NCBI GenBank assembly: GCA_946482595.1
Contig: CAMLSD010000099.1
Coordinates: 1 to 17,303, forward strand
Reading direction: 5' to 3'
Length of the DNA stretch: 17,303 nt
Source: an uncultured Comamonadaceae bacterium
GTDB taxonomy: Bacteria > Pseudomonadota > Gammaproteobacteria > Burkholderiales > Burkholderiaceae
Shown here: positions 7,170 through 14,088 of the stretch, in pieces
How positions within the stretch are numbered: the first letter of the stretch is position 1
Layout of the letters: every line of letters begins with the position of its first letter
The notes under the pieces: model-generated
The model's input: the letters and a program-made list of their open reading frames with translations, nothing else
What the model was told of the DNA's origin: nothing
The model's database searches: none
Made by a program: the position numbers and the translations under genes

Positions 7170-8261
7170 ATGCCGCACGCCACGATGAACTTCGTCTATG
7201 CCGCCCAGGCCGCGCGGGTGGTTTTCGGGGCTGGCGCCCTGCAGCATCTGGCCCGCGAGGTCGAGCTGCTGGGGGCGCGCCGCGCGCTGGTGCTGTGCAC
7301 GCCCGAGCAGCGGGCGCTGGCCGAGCGCGTGGCCGCACGCCTGGGTGAGCGTGCGGCCGGCATCTTCGATGGTGCGGTGATGCATGTGCCGATCGAGACG
7401 GCCCGCGAGGCCCGCGAGCGGGCTCGCTCCCTGGGGGCCGACTGCGCGGTGGCGGTGGGCGGCGGGTCCACCACCGGGCTGGGCAAGGCGATCGCGCTCG
7501 ACTCGGGGTTGCCCATCCTGGCCATTCCGACGACCTATGCCGGCAGCGAGATGACACCGATCTACGGGCTCACCGAAGCGGGCCTCAAGAAGACCGGCCG
7601 TGACCCGCGTGTGCTGCCGCGCACGGTGATCTACGACCCCGAGCTCACCTTCAGCCTGCCCCAGTCGCTGTCGATCACCAGTGCGCTCAATGCGCTGGCG
7701 CATGCCGCTGAAGGCCTGTATGCGGCCGACGGCAACCCGGTGACGGACCTGATGGCCGAGGAGGGCATCCGGGCGATGGCACAGGCCATTCCCGGCCTGG
7801 CGGCCGATGCCCGCGACCCGGTGGCGCGCAGCCAGGCCCTGTACGGCGCGTGGCTGTGCGGCACCGTGCTGGGCCAGGTGGGCATGGCCTTGCATCACAA
7901 GCTGTGCCACACGCTCGGCGGCAGCTTCAACCTGCCGCATGCCGAGGTGCACACGGTGGTGCTGCCGCATGCGCTGGCCTACAACGCGGCTGCCGCGCCC
8001 GAGGCCATGGCCCGCATCGCCCGCGCGCTGGGGCTGGGCACAGGCGGGGATGCAGGCGCCGGTGCGCCGCAGGCGGTGCAGGCCCTGGCGCAACGCCACG
8101 GTGCGCCCATCGCGCTCAAGGACATCGGCATGCAGGCGACCGACCTCGACCGCGCCGCCGACCTGGCCGTGGCCAATGCCTATCCGAACCCCAGGCCGCT
8201 GGAACGCGCGGCGATCCGGGCCTTGCTGCAACGAGCCTACGACGGCGCACCGCCGGGCTGA
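7170..8261 (+). CDS. hapF: Maleylacetate reductase
   Basis: This 363-residue enzyme belongs to the iron-containing alcohol dehydrogenase superfamily, maleylacetate reductase branch. It reduces maleylacetate to 3-oxoadipate with NAD(P)H, the step shared by hydroquinone, hydroxyquinol and chlorocatechol pathways. Supporting features are the start MNFVYAAQAARVVFGAGAL, the dinucleotide-binding stretch AVAVGGGSTTGLGKAIA (GGGS at 97-100), PTTYAGSEMTPIYGLTE (120-136), NALAHAAEGLYA (174-185) and the histidine-rich HHKLCHTLGG and LPHAEVHTVVLPHA. The ATG at 7170 has AAGAGGA five bases upstream; an internal ATG at 7185 would also give a normal family start. It would take product both from the dehydrogenase just upstream and from the intradiol dioxygenase at the end of the operon. 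Confidence 0.94.
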   Translation: MPHATMNFVYAAQAARVVFGAGALQHLAREVELLGARRALVLCTPEQRALAERVAARLGERAAGIFDGAVMHVPIETAREARERARSLGADCAVAVGGGSTTGLGKAIALDSGLPILAIPTTYAGSEMTPIYGLTEAGLKKTGRDPRVLPRTVIYDPELTFSLPQSLSITSALNALAHAAEGLYAADGNPVTDLMAEEGIRAMAQAIPGLAADARDPVARSQALYGAWLCGTVLGQVGMALHHKLCHTLGGSFNLPHAEVHTVVLPHALAYNAAAAPEAMARIARALGLGTGGDAGAGAPQAVQALAQRHGAPIALKDIGMQATDLDRAADLAVANAYPNPRPLERAAIRALLQRAYDGAPPG

Positions 8262-8285
8262 TCGCCCGGCCATCCCGTCACGCAA

Positions 8286-8315
8286 CACAAGACAAGACAA
8301 GACAAGACAACACAA
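8286..8315 (+). repeat. Pentanucleotide tandem repeat in the leader of the binding-protein gene
   Basis: Six consecutive 5-bp units occur here: CACAA, four identical GACAA units (8291-8310) and another CACAA, flanked by degenerate CGCAA and CGCCA units. The tract lies in the 79-bp gap between the reductase and binding-protein genes and ends 12 bp before AAGGAG (8328-8333). It is G-poor and A/C-rich, so the mRNA there should be unstructured. Pure tandem pentamers can change copy number by slippage. Any effect on expression is inferred. Confidence 0.85.
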
Positions 8316-8340
8316 CGCCACCCACCGAAGGAGACACACC

Positions 8341-9600
8341 ATGATCAACCGTCGACACTTCGTCCAGTCCACCGCCGCAGGCGCGGCGGCGCTGAGCTGG
8401 CCTGCCCTGGCGCAGACCCGCACCGTCAGGCTCGGTTTCGTCTCGCCCCAGACCGGCCCGCTCGCGCCGTTCGGCGAGGCCGACAAATGGGTGATCGCCG
8501 GCATCACCGAGGCCTTCAAGTCCGGGCTGGACCTGGGCGGTGGCCGGCGCGTGAACGTGCAGGTCATCGTGAAGGACAGCCAGTCCAACCCCAACCGCGC
8601 CGGTGAGGTGGCCAACGACCTGATCCTGAAGGACAAGGTCGACCTGATGCTGGTGTCGTCCACGCCCGAGACCACCAACCCGGTCAGCGATGCCTGCGAA
8701 CTCAACGAGGTGCCCTGCATCTCGACGGTGGCGCCCTGGCAGCCCTGGTTCTTCGGCCGCAAGGGCGACCCGGCCAAGGGCTTCAACTGGACCTATCACT
8801 TCTTCTGGGGCCTGGAGGACGTGATCGCGGTGTTCACCAACCTGTGGAACTCGGTACCGACCAACAAGAAGGTCGGCGGACTTTTCCCCAATGACGGGGA
8901 CGGCAACGCCTGGGGCGACAAGCAGCTCGGCTTCCCGCCGGTGCTGGCCAAGCAGGGTTATGCGCTCACCGACCCGGGGCGCTACCAGAACCTCACGCAG
9001 ACCTTCGCCTCGCACATCGCGGCCTTCAAGCGTGATGGCGCGGAGATCATCACCGGCGTGGTGATCCCGCCCGACATGAAGACCTTCCTGACCCAGGCCC
9101 GGCAACAGGGGCTGCGGCCCAAGGTCGTGTCGGTGGGCAAGGCCTTGCTGTTCCCCGGGGCGGTGGAGGCGCTCGGTGAACTCGGCGACGGTCTGTCGAC
9201 CGAGGTGTGGTGGACGCCGTCGCATCCGTTCAAGTCGTCGATCAACGGCATGAGCGCACGCCAGGTGGCCGACCGCTACGAGGCCGACACGAAAAAGCAG
9301 TGGACCCAGCCGATCGGCTTTTCGCATGCGCTGTTCGAGGTGGCGGTGGACGTGCTCAAGCGCACCCAGGACCTGGGCCAGCGCGACAGCCTGCGTGCGG
9401 CCCTGGCCGCCACGAACGTGAACACGATCGTCGGCCCGGTGAAGTTCGGCGGCCAGGGGCCGTTCAAGAACGTGTCGAAGACACCGCTGGTCGGCGGCCA
9501 GTGGGTCAAGGGCAGCAAGACGCCGTTCGAGCTGGTCATCGTCAACAACGACACCGCGCGCGACATCCCCGTGGGCGGCAAGCTCAAGCTGATGGCCTGA
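8341..9600 (+). CDS. ABC transporter periplasmic binding protein (aromatic/amide type, Peripla_BP_6-like)
   Basis: This 419-residue solute receptor feeds the importer encoded by the next four genes. It starts with a Tat-like signal peptide (MINRRHFVQS, hydrophobic stretch, cleavage after PALA at residue 24). The mature protein shows the family opening VRLGFVSPQTGPLAPFGEAD, the VIVKDSQSNPNRAGEVANDLI segment and the ligand-lobe motif DLMLVSSTPETTNPVSDACE. Proteins of this class bind branched-chain amino acids, amides or aromatic acids. Its place inside a hydroquinone operon argues for an aromatic ligand, but this is inference. The ATG at 8341 has AAGGAGACACACC upstream; a longer open frame reaching back to 7807 overlaps hapF out of frame and is not coding. 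The ATPase gene follows after 16 bp. Confidence 0.93.
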   Translation: MINRRHFVQSTAAGAAALSWPALAQTRTVRLGFVSPQTGPLAPFGEADKWVIAGITEAFKSGLDLGGGRRVNVQVIVKDSQSNPNRAGEVANDLILKDKVDLMLVSSTPETTNPVSDACELNEVPCISTVAPWQPWFFGRKGDPAKGFNWTYHFFWGLEDVIAVFTNLWNSVPTNKKVGGLFPNDGDGNAWGDKQLGFPPVLAKQGYALTDPGRYQNLTQTFASHIAAFKRDGAEIITGVVIPPDMKTFLTQARQQGLRPKVVSVGKALLFPGAVEALGELGDGLSTEVWWTPSHPFKSSINGMSARQVADRYEADTKKQWTQPIGFSHALFEVAVDVLKRTQDLGQRDSLRAALAATNVNTIVGPVKFGGQGPFKNVSKTPLVGGQWVKGSKTPFELVIVNNDTARDIPVGGKLKLMA

Positions 9601-9616
9601 CCCGGGAGCGTCGCTC

Positions 9617-10348
9617 ATGGCCCTGCTCGCCCTGCATGCGGTGTCGAAGTCCTACGGCGCGCTCAAGGTCACCGACAACATCTCGTTGTCGGTGAACGAG
9701 GGCGAAACCCTGGGCATCCTGGGGCCCAACGGCGCCGGCAAGACAACACTGTTCAACTTGATCAGCGGCGACGTGCGCCCCGACACCGGCCGGGTCGAGT
9801 ACGAGGGCCGCGACGTGACCTCACTGCCGCCCCACCAGCGCTGCCGGCTGGGGATCGGCCGGTCCTACCAGGTGCCGCAGCCCTTCGGTGCGATGACGGT
9901 GTTCGAGAACTGCGTCACCGCGGCCAGTTTCGGCGGCGGGCTGCCTGAAGCGCAGGCCTACGACGTGGCCGTGGACGTCCTGCGCCGCATGGGCCTGGCG
10001 CGCCATGCCAACACGCTGGCCGGCGGGCTGACGCTGCTCAACCGCAAGCGCCTGGAGCTGGCGCGCGCGCTGTGCACCCGCCCGCGCCTGCTGCTGCTCG
10101 ACGAGATCGCCGGCGGCCTGACCGAGCATGAGGCGCAGCAGCTCGTGGCCGAACTCCAGGCCATCAAGTCCACCGGGGTCACGATGGTGTGGATCGAGCA
10201 CGTCGTGCATGCGCTGCTGTCGATTGCAGACCGCCTGCTGGTGATCAACTTCGGCGCACGCCTGGCCGAGGGCGCACCGCAGGAGGTGATGGCCAACAAC
10301 GACGTGCGCCGGGTCTACATGGGCATGGAACCGGAGGTCGCGGCATGA
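9617..10348 (+). CDS. ABC transporter ATP-binding protein, LivG-like, with divergent signature motif
   Basis: This 243-residue nucleotide-binding subunit is one of the two ATPases of the importer. It has Walker A GPNGAGKT (36-43), a Q-loop (Q85 in GRSYQVPQPF), Walker B LLLLDE (158-163) and an H-loop histidine (H195 in VWIEHVVHA). The ABC signature is unusual: where LivG proteins have LSYGQ/LSGGQ there is LTLLNRKRLELARAL (138-152), followed by DEIAGGL instead of DEPAAGL. I recall a similar LTLL(D/N)RKRLELARAL version in other Burkholderiales HAAT systems, so this is probably a functional subfamily and not a decayed gene. The ATG at 9617 has GGGAG upstream. The stop overlaps the start of the next gene as ATGA, which suggests translational coupling. 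Confidence 0.94.
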   Translation: MALLALHAVSKSYGALKVTDNISLSVNEGETLGILGPNGAGKTTLFNLISGDVRPDTGRVEYEGRDVTSLPPHQRCRLGIGRSYQVPQPFGAMTVFENCVTAASFGGGLPEAQAYDVAVDVLRRMGLARHANTLAGGLTLLNRKRLELARALCTRPRLLLLDEIAGGLTEHEAQQLVAELQAIKSTGVTMVWIEHVVHALLSIADRLLVINFGARLAEGAPQEVMANNDVRRVYMGMEPEVAA

Positions 10349-11049
10349 GCGGCGAACTGCTGTCGACCCACGGGCTGGAGAGCCGCTACGGCGATTTCCA
10401 GGCGCTGTTCGGCATCGACGTGGTCGTGAACGAAGGCGAGACGGTGGCCATCATCGGTGCCAATGGCGCGGGCAAGTCCACCTTCCTGAAGACCGTGTGC
10501 GGGCTGCTGGGCGCACCGGCCGGTGCGGTGCGGCTGGGCGGGCAGGCCATCGGTGGCCTGCCGCCGGGCGAGATCGCACGCCTGGGGGTGGCGCTGGTGC
10601 CCGAGGGGCGACGCCTGTTTCCCAGCCTGTCGGTCGAGGAAAACCTGCTGATGGGGGCCAGCACCCGCCGCAAGGGGCCGTGGACGCTGGAGCGGGTCTA
10701 CCAGCTGTTCCCGATCCTGAAGGAACGCCGCCACCATGGCGGCACCGCGCTGTCGGGCGGGCAGCAGCAGATGGTGGCCATCGGCCGTGCGCTGATGAGC
10801 AACCCGCGGCTGCTGCTGTGCGACGAGCTTTCGCTGGGCCTGGCGCCCATCGTGATCCGCGAGATCTACGACGCCCTGCCGCGCATCTGTGCAGAGGGCA
10901 TGACCGCGGTCATCGTCGAGCAGGACGTGGGGACGGCGCAGCGGGCCTCGCAGCGGCTGTACTGTTTCCAGGAAGGGCGCGTGTCCCTGAGCGCGCGCTC
11001 CGGCGAGGCCACGCGCGAGGCCATCTCGCAGGCGTATTTCGGAGTCTGA
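10345..11049 (+). CDS. ABC transporter ATP-binding protein, LivF-like
   Basis: This 234-residue second ATPase is canonical: Walker A GANGAGKST (38-46), signature LSGGQQQ (136-142), Walker B LLLCDE (156-161) and the LivF-type VEQD (191-194), where glutamine replaces the H-loop histidine as is usual in LivF. It should pair with the LivG-like subunit so that one composite site uses the degenerate signature and the other the normal LSGGQ. The ATG at 10345 overlaps the preceding stop (ATGA) and has GGAGG seven bases upstream. A longer open frame from 10189 overlaps the previous gene and is rejected. The permease gene begins four bases after its stop. Confidence 0.95.
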   Translation: MSGELLSTHGLESRYGDFQALFGIDVVVNEGETVAIIGANGAGKSTFLKTVCGLLGAPAGAVRLGGQAIGGLPPGEIARLGVALVPEGRRLFPSLSVEENLLMGASTRRKGPWTLERVYQLFPILKERRHHGGTALSGGQQQMVAIGRALMSNPRLLLCDELSLGLAPIVIREIYDALPRICAEGMTAVIVEQDVGTAQRASQRLYCFQEGRVSLSARSGEATREAISQAYFGV

Positions 11050-11053
11050 CGTG

Positions 11054-11923
11054 ATGTGGTCCTGGATCGACACCCTCGTGCAAGGCCTGATGCTCGGCGG
11101 CCTGTATGCGCTGTTTGCGCTGGGCCAGGCGCTCATCTTCGGCGTCATGCGCATGACCAACACGGCACATGGCGACTTCATCGTGCTGGCCGCCTTCATG
11201 GCCTTTGCCGTGGCCACGGGCCTGGGCATCAACCCCTTCGTGGCCGGCGTCGTGCTGCTGCCGTTGGCCTTCGGTTTCGGCTACGTGCTGCAGCGTGTGG
11301 CGCTCAACGGCACGCTGGGGCGCGACCCGCTGCCTTCGCTGGTGGTGACCTTCGGGCTGGCCATCGTGATCCAGAACGGCCTGCAGCAGGCCTTCACCGC
11401 CGACCCCCGCTCGATCGACTCGCTGGCCCTGAACATCCTCAGCGTGTCGCTGGGCGATCAGCTGTCGGTGGGCGTGCTGCCGGCCCTGATCCTGGCGCTG
11501 GCCGTGGGGTGTGCCGCGGCGCTGCAGTGGATGTCCCGGCGCACGGCGCTGGGGCGCGCATTCCGTGCGGTGTCCGACGACCGTGAGGTGGCCCAGCTGA
11601 TGGGCCTGCGCTCGGGCCATGTGTATGCGCTGGCCACCGGCATCGCCTTCGTGCTGATCGCGCTGGCGGGCACGCTGCAGGGCATGCGCACGACCGTGTC
11701 GCCGGCCGACGGGCCCGCCCTGCTGCTGTTTGCCTTCGAGGCGGTCATCATCGGCGGCATGGGCTCGTTCTGGGGCACGCTGGCCGGTGCGCTGATCCTC
11801 GGGGTGACGCAGTCGGTCGGCTTCCGGCTCGACCCGGGCTGGGGCATCTGGTTCGGCCACCTCGTGTTCCTGGCGGTGCTGGTGTGGCGTCCGCAAGGCC
11901 TGTTTCCCAAGACCAGAGGGTGA
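11054..11923 (+). CDS. ABC transporter permease, LivH-like
   Basis: This 289-residue inner-membrane permease has about eight hydrophobic segments. It begins MWSWIDTLVQGLMLGGLYAL, which is typical of LivH, and contains the cytoplasmic coupling loop TALGRAFRAVSDDREVAQLMG (about 166-186) and the late motif AVIIGGMGSFWGTLAGALILG. It forms the membrane channel with the LivM-like subunit. The ATG at 11054 is preferred because GGAG at 11041-11044 is nine bases away; a GTG at 11051 would add one residue. It follows the LivF-like gene almost without a gap and is followed by the second permease gene after five bases. Confidence 0.94.
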   Translation: MWSWIDTLVQGLMLGGLYALFALGQALIFGVMRMTNTAHGDFIVLAAFMAFAVATGLGINPFVAGVVLLPLAFGFGYVLQRVALNGTLGRDPLPSLVVTFGLAIVIQNGLQQAFTADPRSIDSLALNILSVSLGDQLSVGVLPALILALAVGCAAALQWMSRRTALGRAFRAVSDDREVAQLMGLRSGHVYALATGIAFVLIALAGTLQGMRTTVSPADGPALLLFAFEAVIIGGMGSFWGTLAGALILGVTQSVGFRLDPGWGIWFGHLVFLAVLVWRPQGLFPKTRG

Positions 11924-11928
11924 AAGCG

Positions 11929-12984
11929 ATGGCACAAGTACAGGCATGGCCCGCGGCCGGCCAGACGCAGGCGGTGCAGCCACCGGCAGCACCGGCATGG
12001 ACGGTGCAGCGACACACCCGCACCAGCGTGGTGGCCGGGTGGGTCGCGGTGAGTGTCGTGGTGGTGGCGGCAGCCATGCCGTGGTGGGGCGAGTCGGCGT
12101 GGATGCGCGAGTTCGTCGAGATCGGCTGCTACTTCATCTTCGCGGCGATGTGGAACCTGCTGGCGGGTTACGGCGGCATGGTGTCGATCGGGCAGCAGGC
12201 CTACTTCGGCATCGGGGGCTACACCATGCTGGCGCTGGGCAACTTCGCTGGCTTCAACCCCTTCGTGGCCGTGCCGGTGGCGGCGCTGGTGGCCGGGCTG
12301 CTGGCCTGGCCGCTGTCCAAGGTGGCCTTTCGGCTGCAGGGCGGCTATTTTGCGATCGGCACCTGGGTGATTGCCGAGGTGCTGCGCCTGACGGTGTCCA
12401 ACCTGTCGGTGGTGGGGGGCGGCTCGGGCACCAGCCTCACGGCGCTGGCCGGCATTGCCCGCAGCACGCGCGAGGCGGTGACCTTCTGGATGGCACTGGC
12501 TGCGGTGGTGGCGTCGGTCGCGCTGGTGTATGGCTTCCTGCGTTCGCGACAGGGCCTGGCCCTGATGGCGCTGCGCGACTCCGAGGTGGCCAGCGAGTCC
12601 CAGGGCATCGACGTGCGCACAACACGGCTGTGGGTCTACGTGGTCGCCGGGTTTGGCGCCGGCCTGGCCGGGGCGCTGTACTTCGTGGGCAACCTGCGCA
12701 TCTCGCCTGATGCGGCGTTCAGCGTCAACTGGACGGCATTTGCGATCTTCATGGTGGTGATCGGTGGCATCGGCACCATCGAAGGCCCGATCGTGGGCGC
12801 CATCGTGTTCTGGGCGCTGAACCGCTATCTCAGCGACTACGGCACCTGGTATCTCATCGGCCTGGGGCTGCTGGCGATTGTTGTCACACTGCGCTTCAAG
12901 CACGGCCTGTGGGGCTGGGCCCAGCAGCGCTGGGGCTGGAGCCTGTTCCCGACCCGCCGACATCTTCACCTGTCCCAGGACTGA
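11929..12984 (+). CDS. ABC transporter permease, LivM-like
   Basis: This 351-residue second permease starts with an A/Q/P-rich tail of about 35 residues before the first membrane segment (TSVVAGWVAVSVVVVAAAMP). The core is typical of LivM: MWNLLAGYGGMVSIGQQAYFGIGGYT, the LQGGYFAIGTWVIAEVLRL segment, the coupling region RQGLALMALRDSEVASESQGI and late VVIGGIGTIEGPIVGAIVFW. The ATG at 11929 is chosen for AGAGGG eight bases upstream; an in-frame start at 11884 would overlap the LivH-like gene by 40 bases. The C-terminal 20 residues are basic and cytoplasmic. The intradiol dioxygenase gene starts seven bases after its stop. Confidence 0.94.
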   Translation: MAQVQAWPAAGQTQAVQPPAAPAWTVQRHTRTSVVAGWVAVSVVVVAAAMPWWGESAWMREFVEIGCYFIFAAMWNLLAGYGGMVSIGQQAYFGIGGYTMLALGNFAGFNPFVAVPVAALVAGLLAWPLSKVAFRLQGGYFAIGTWVIAEVLRLTVSNLSVVGGGSGTSLTALAGIARSTREAVTFWMALAAVVASVALVYGFLRSRQGLALMALRDSEVASESQGIDVRTTRLWVYVVAGFGAGLAGALYFVGNLRISPDAAFSVNWTAFAIFMVVIGGIGTIEGPIVGAIVFWALNRYLSDYGTWYLIGLGLLAIVVTLRFKHGLWGWAQQRWGWSLFPTRRHLHLSQD

Positions 12985-12991
12985 GAGCGCC

Positions 12992-13855
12992 ATGCGCAAC
13001 ATTGACGAGACCACCCTCACCCCGGCCGTGCTCGAGCGCCTGGCGCGCTGCGACAACCCGCGTTTGCGCACCGTGCTCGGGGCACTGATCCAGCACCTGC
13101 ACGACTTCATGCGCGAAACCCGGCTGAGCGAAGCCGAGCTGATGGAGGGCATCCGCTTCCTGACCGACACCGGTCAGAAATGCGATGACCGCCGCCAGGA
13201 GTTCATCCTGCTGGCCGACACCCTGGGCCTGTCGATGCTGGCGGTGGCCCTCAACCAGAAGAAGTCGCCGGGTGCCACCGAGTCCACCGTGTTCGGGCCG
13301 TTTCATGTGCCTGATGCACCGCGCTTCAACAATGGTGACGACATGGCCGCAGGTGCGCCCGGCGAGCCCTTGTTCGTGCAGGCCCAGGTGGTCGACCTGG
13401 ACGGCCAGCCGGTGGCCGATGCCCGGGTCGACGTCTGGCAGGCCGACGACGACGGCCTGTACGACGTGCAGTACGACGGCCTGGACCAGGCCCGTGCGCG
13501 CGGGGTGTTCCGCACCGATGCACAGGGGCGCTTCTGGCTGCGCACGGTGCTGCCCGTGGCCTACCCGGTGCCCACCGACGGCCCGGTGGGCTGCCTGCTG
13601 GTGGCCACCGGGCGCCACCCCTGGCGCCCGGCCCACGTGCATTTCATGATCGAGGCGCCTGGCTACCAGACCCTGATCACCCATGTGTTCCGCGACGGCG
13701 ACCCCTACCTCGACTCCGACGTCGTGTTCGGCGTGCGCTCCTCGCTGATCGCGCCGTTCACGCGGCACCCGCCGGGGCAGGCACCCGACGGCACCCTCAT
13801 GGACGGCGCCTTCCATACGCTGGACTTCAAGTTCCGCCTCGAACGCGCGTCCTGA
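12992..13855 (+). CDS. Intradiol dioxygenase, probable hydroxyquinol 1,2-dioxygenase
   Basis: This 287-residue non-haem Fe(III) dioxygenase has an N-terminal helical dimerisation domain (about 1-95, including DETTLTPAVLERLARCDNPR and FLTDTGQKCDDRRQEF) and a C-terminal beta-sandwich with FGPFHVPDAPRF. The four iron ligands are visible: Y157 (GLYDVQYDG), Y191 (LPVAYPVPTDGPVG), H215 and H217 (RPAHVHFMI). Length and layout fit hydroxyquinol 1,2-dioxygenases, which convert benzene-1,2,4-triol to maleylacetate; the intradiol genes of hap/pnp clusters (HapG/PnpG) are the closest context match. Its product would enter the maleylacetate reductase step encoded upstream. A catechol 1,2-dioxygenase activity is less likely because no muconate-pathway genes are present. 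The start has only a weak GAGAG-like ribosome binding site and probably relies on coupling to the permease gene. It is the last gene of the operon. Confidence 0.9.
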   Translation: MRNIDETTLTPAVLERLARCDNPRLRTVLGALIQHLHDFMRETRLSEAELMEGIRFLTDTGQKCDDRRQEFILLADTLGLSMLAVALNQKKSPGATESTVFGPFHVPDAPRFNNGDDMAAGAPGEPLFVQAQVVDLDGQPVADARVDVWQADDDGLYDVQYDGLDQARARGVFRTDAQGRFWLRTVLPVAYPVPTDGPVGCLLVATGRHPWRPAHVHFMIEAPGYQTLITHVFRDGDPYLDSDVVFGVRSSLIAPFTRHPPGQAPDGTLMDGAFHTLDFKFRLERAS

Positions 13856-13878
13856 GCGGTGCATGGCTGCCGCAGAAC

Positions 13879-13899
13879 GCCGGGCTTGTCCAGCCCGGC
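13879..13899 (+). other. GC-rich hairpin after the operon's last gene
   Basis: GCCGGGCT-TGTCC-AGCCCGGC is a perfect 8-bp stem with a 5-nt loop, 24 bases after the dioxygenase stop. No T-run follows, so it is more likely a 3' stabilising stem than a terminator. A smaller CCGCA/TGCGG hairpin follows at about 13910-13922. Confidence 0.45.
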
Positions 13900-14019
13900 C
13901 AGCGGATGCCGCAGCTTGCGGTGCGGTTAATCCATAGCCACAAATGTTTCCAGTTAGTATCAAGCTGCTTGCTCAATGGGTTTTGACCAGAACTCCGGAG
14001 CAGCGGCCAAGAAGCGTTG

Positions 14020-14044
14020 CCCCCGCCTGGCGGGGGATTTTTTT
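14020..14044 (+). terminator. Rho-independent terminator of the hydroquinone operon
   Basis: The arms CCCCCGCC and GGCGGGGG around a single T (14020-14036) give a very stable stem, followed by A and seven Ts (14038-14044). This is a textbook intrinsic terminator on the plus strand, 165 bases after the last operon gene. It lies between convergent genes, since the MarR gene ends at 14089 on the minus strand; no matching T-run serves that direction. The stretch 13928-13990 before it is an AT-rich island without a gene. Confidence 0.88.
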
Positions 14045-14088
14045 GTGCGGTGAGTGCACAGATCGGCCCGCGACGTGGCCGGGCGCGT

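Noticed and set aside
6222..8786. 854-codon minus-strand open frame across the dehydrogenase, reductase and binding-protein genes
   Set aside because: It lies antisense to three clear enzyme/transport genes, its translation is low-complexity (H/G/A/R/Q-rich) with no recognisable domain, and long antisense frames are expected at this GC content.
8278..9618. 446-codon minus-strand open frame opposite the binding-protein gene
   Set aside because: The plus-strand protein has a signal peptide, a ribosome binding site and family motifs; the antisense product has none.
11458..13170. 570-codon minus-strand open frame over the permease genes and the dioxygenase start
   Set aside because: It is a shadow of the LivH/LivM-like genes, with histidine- and glutamine-rich composition and no family motif.
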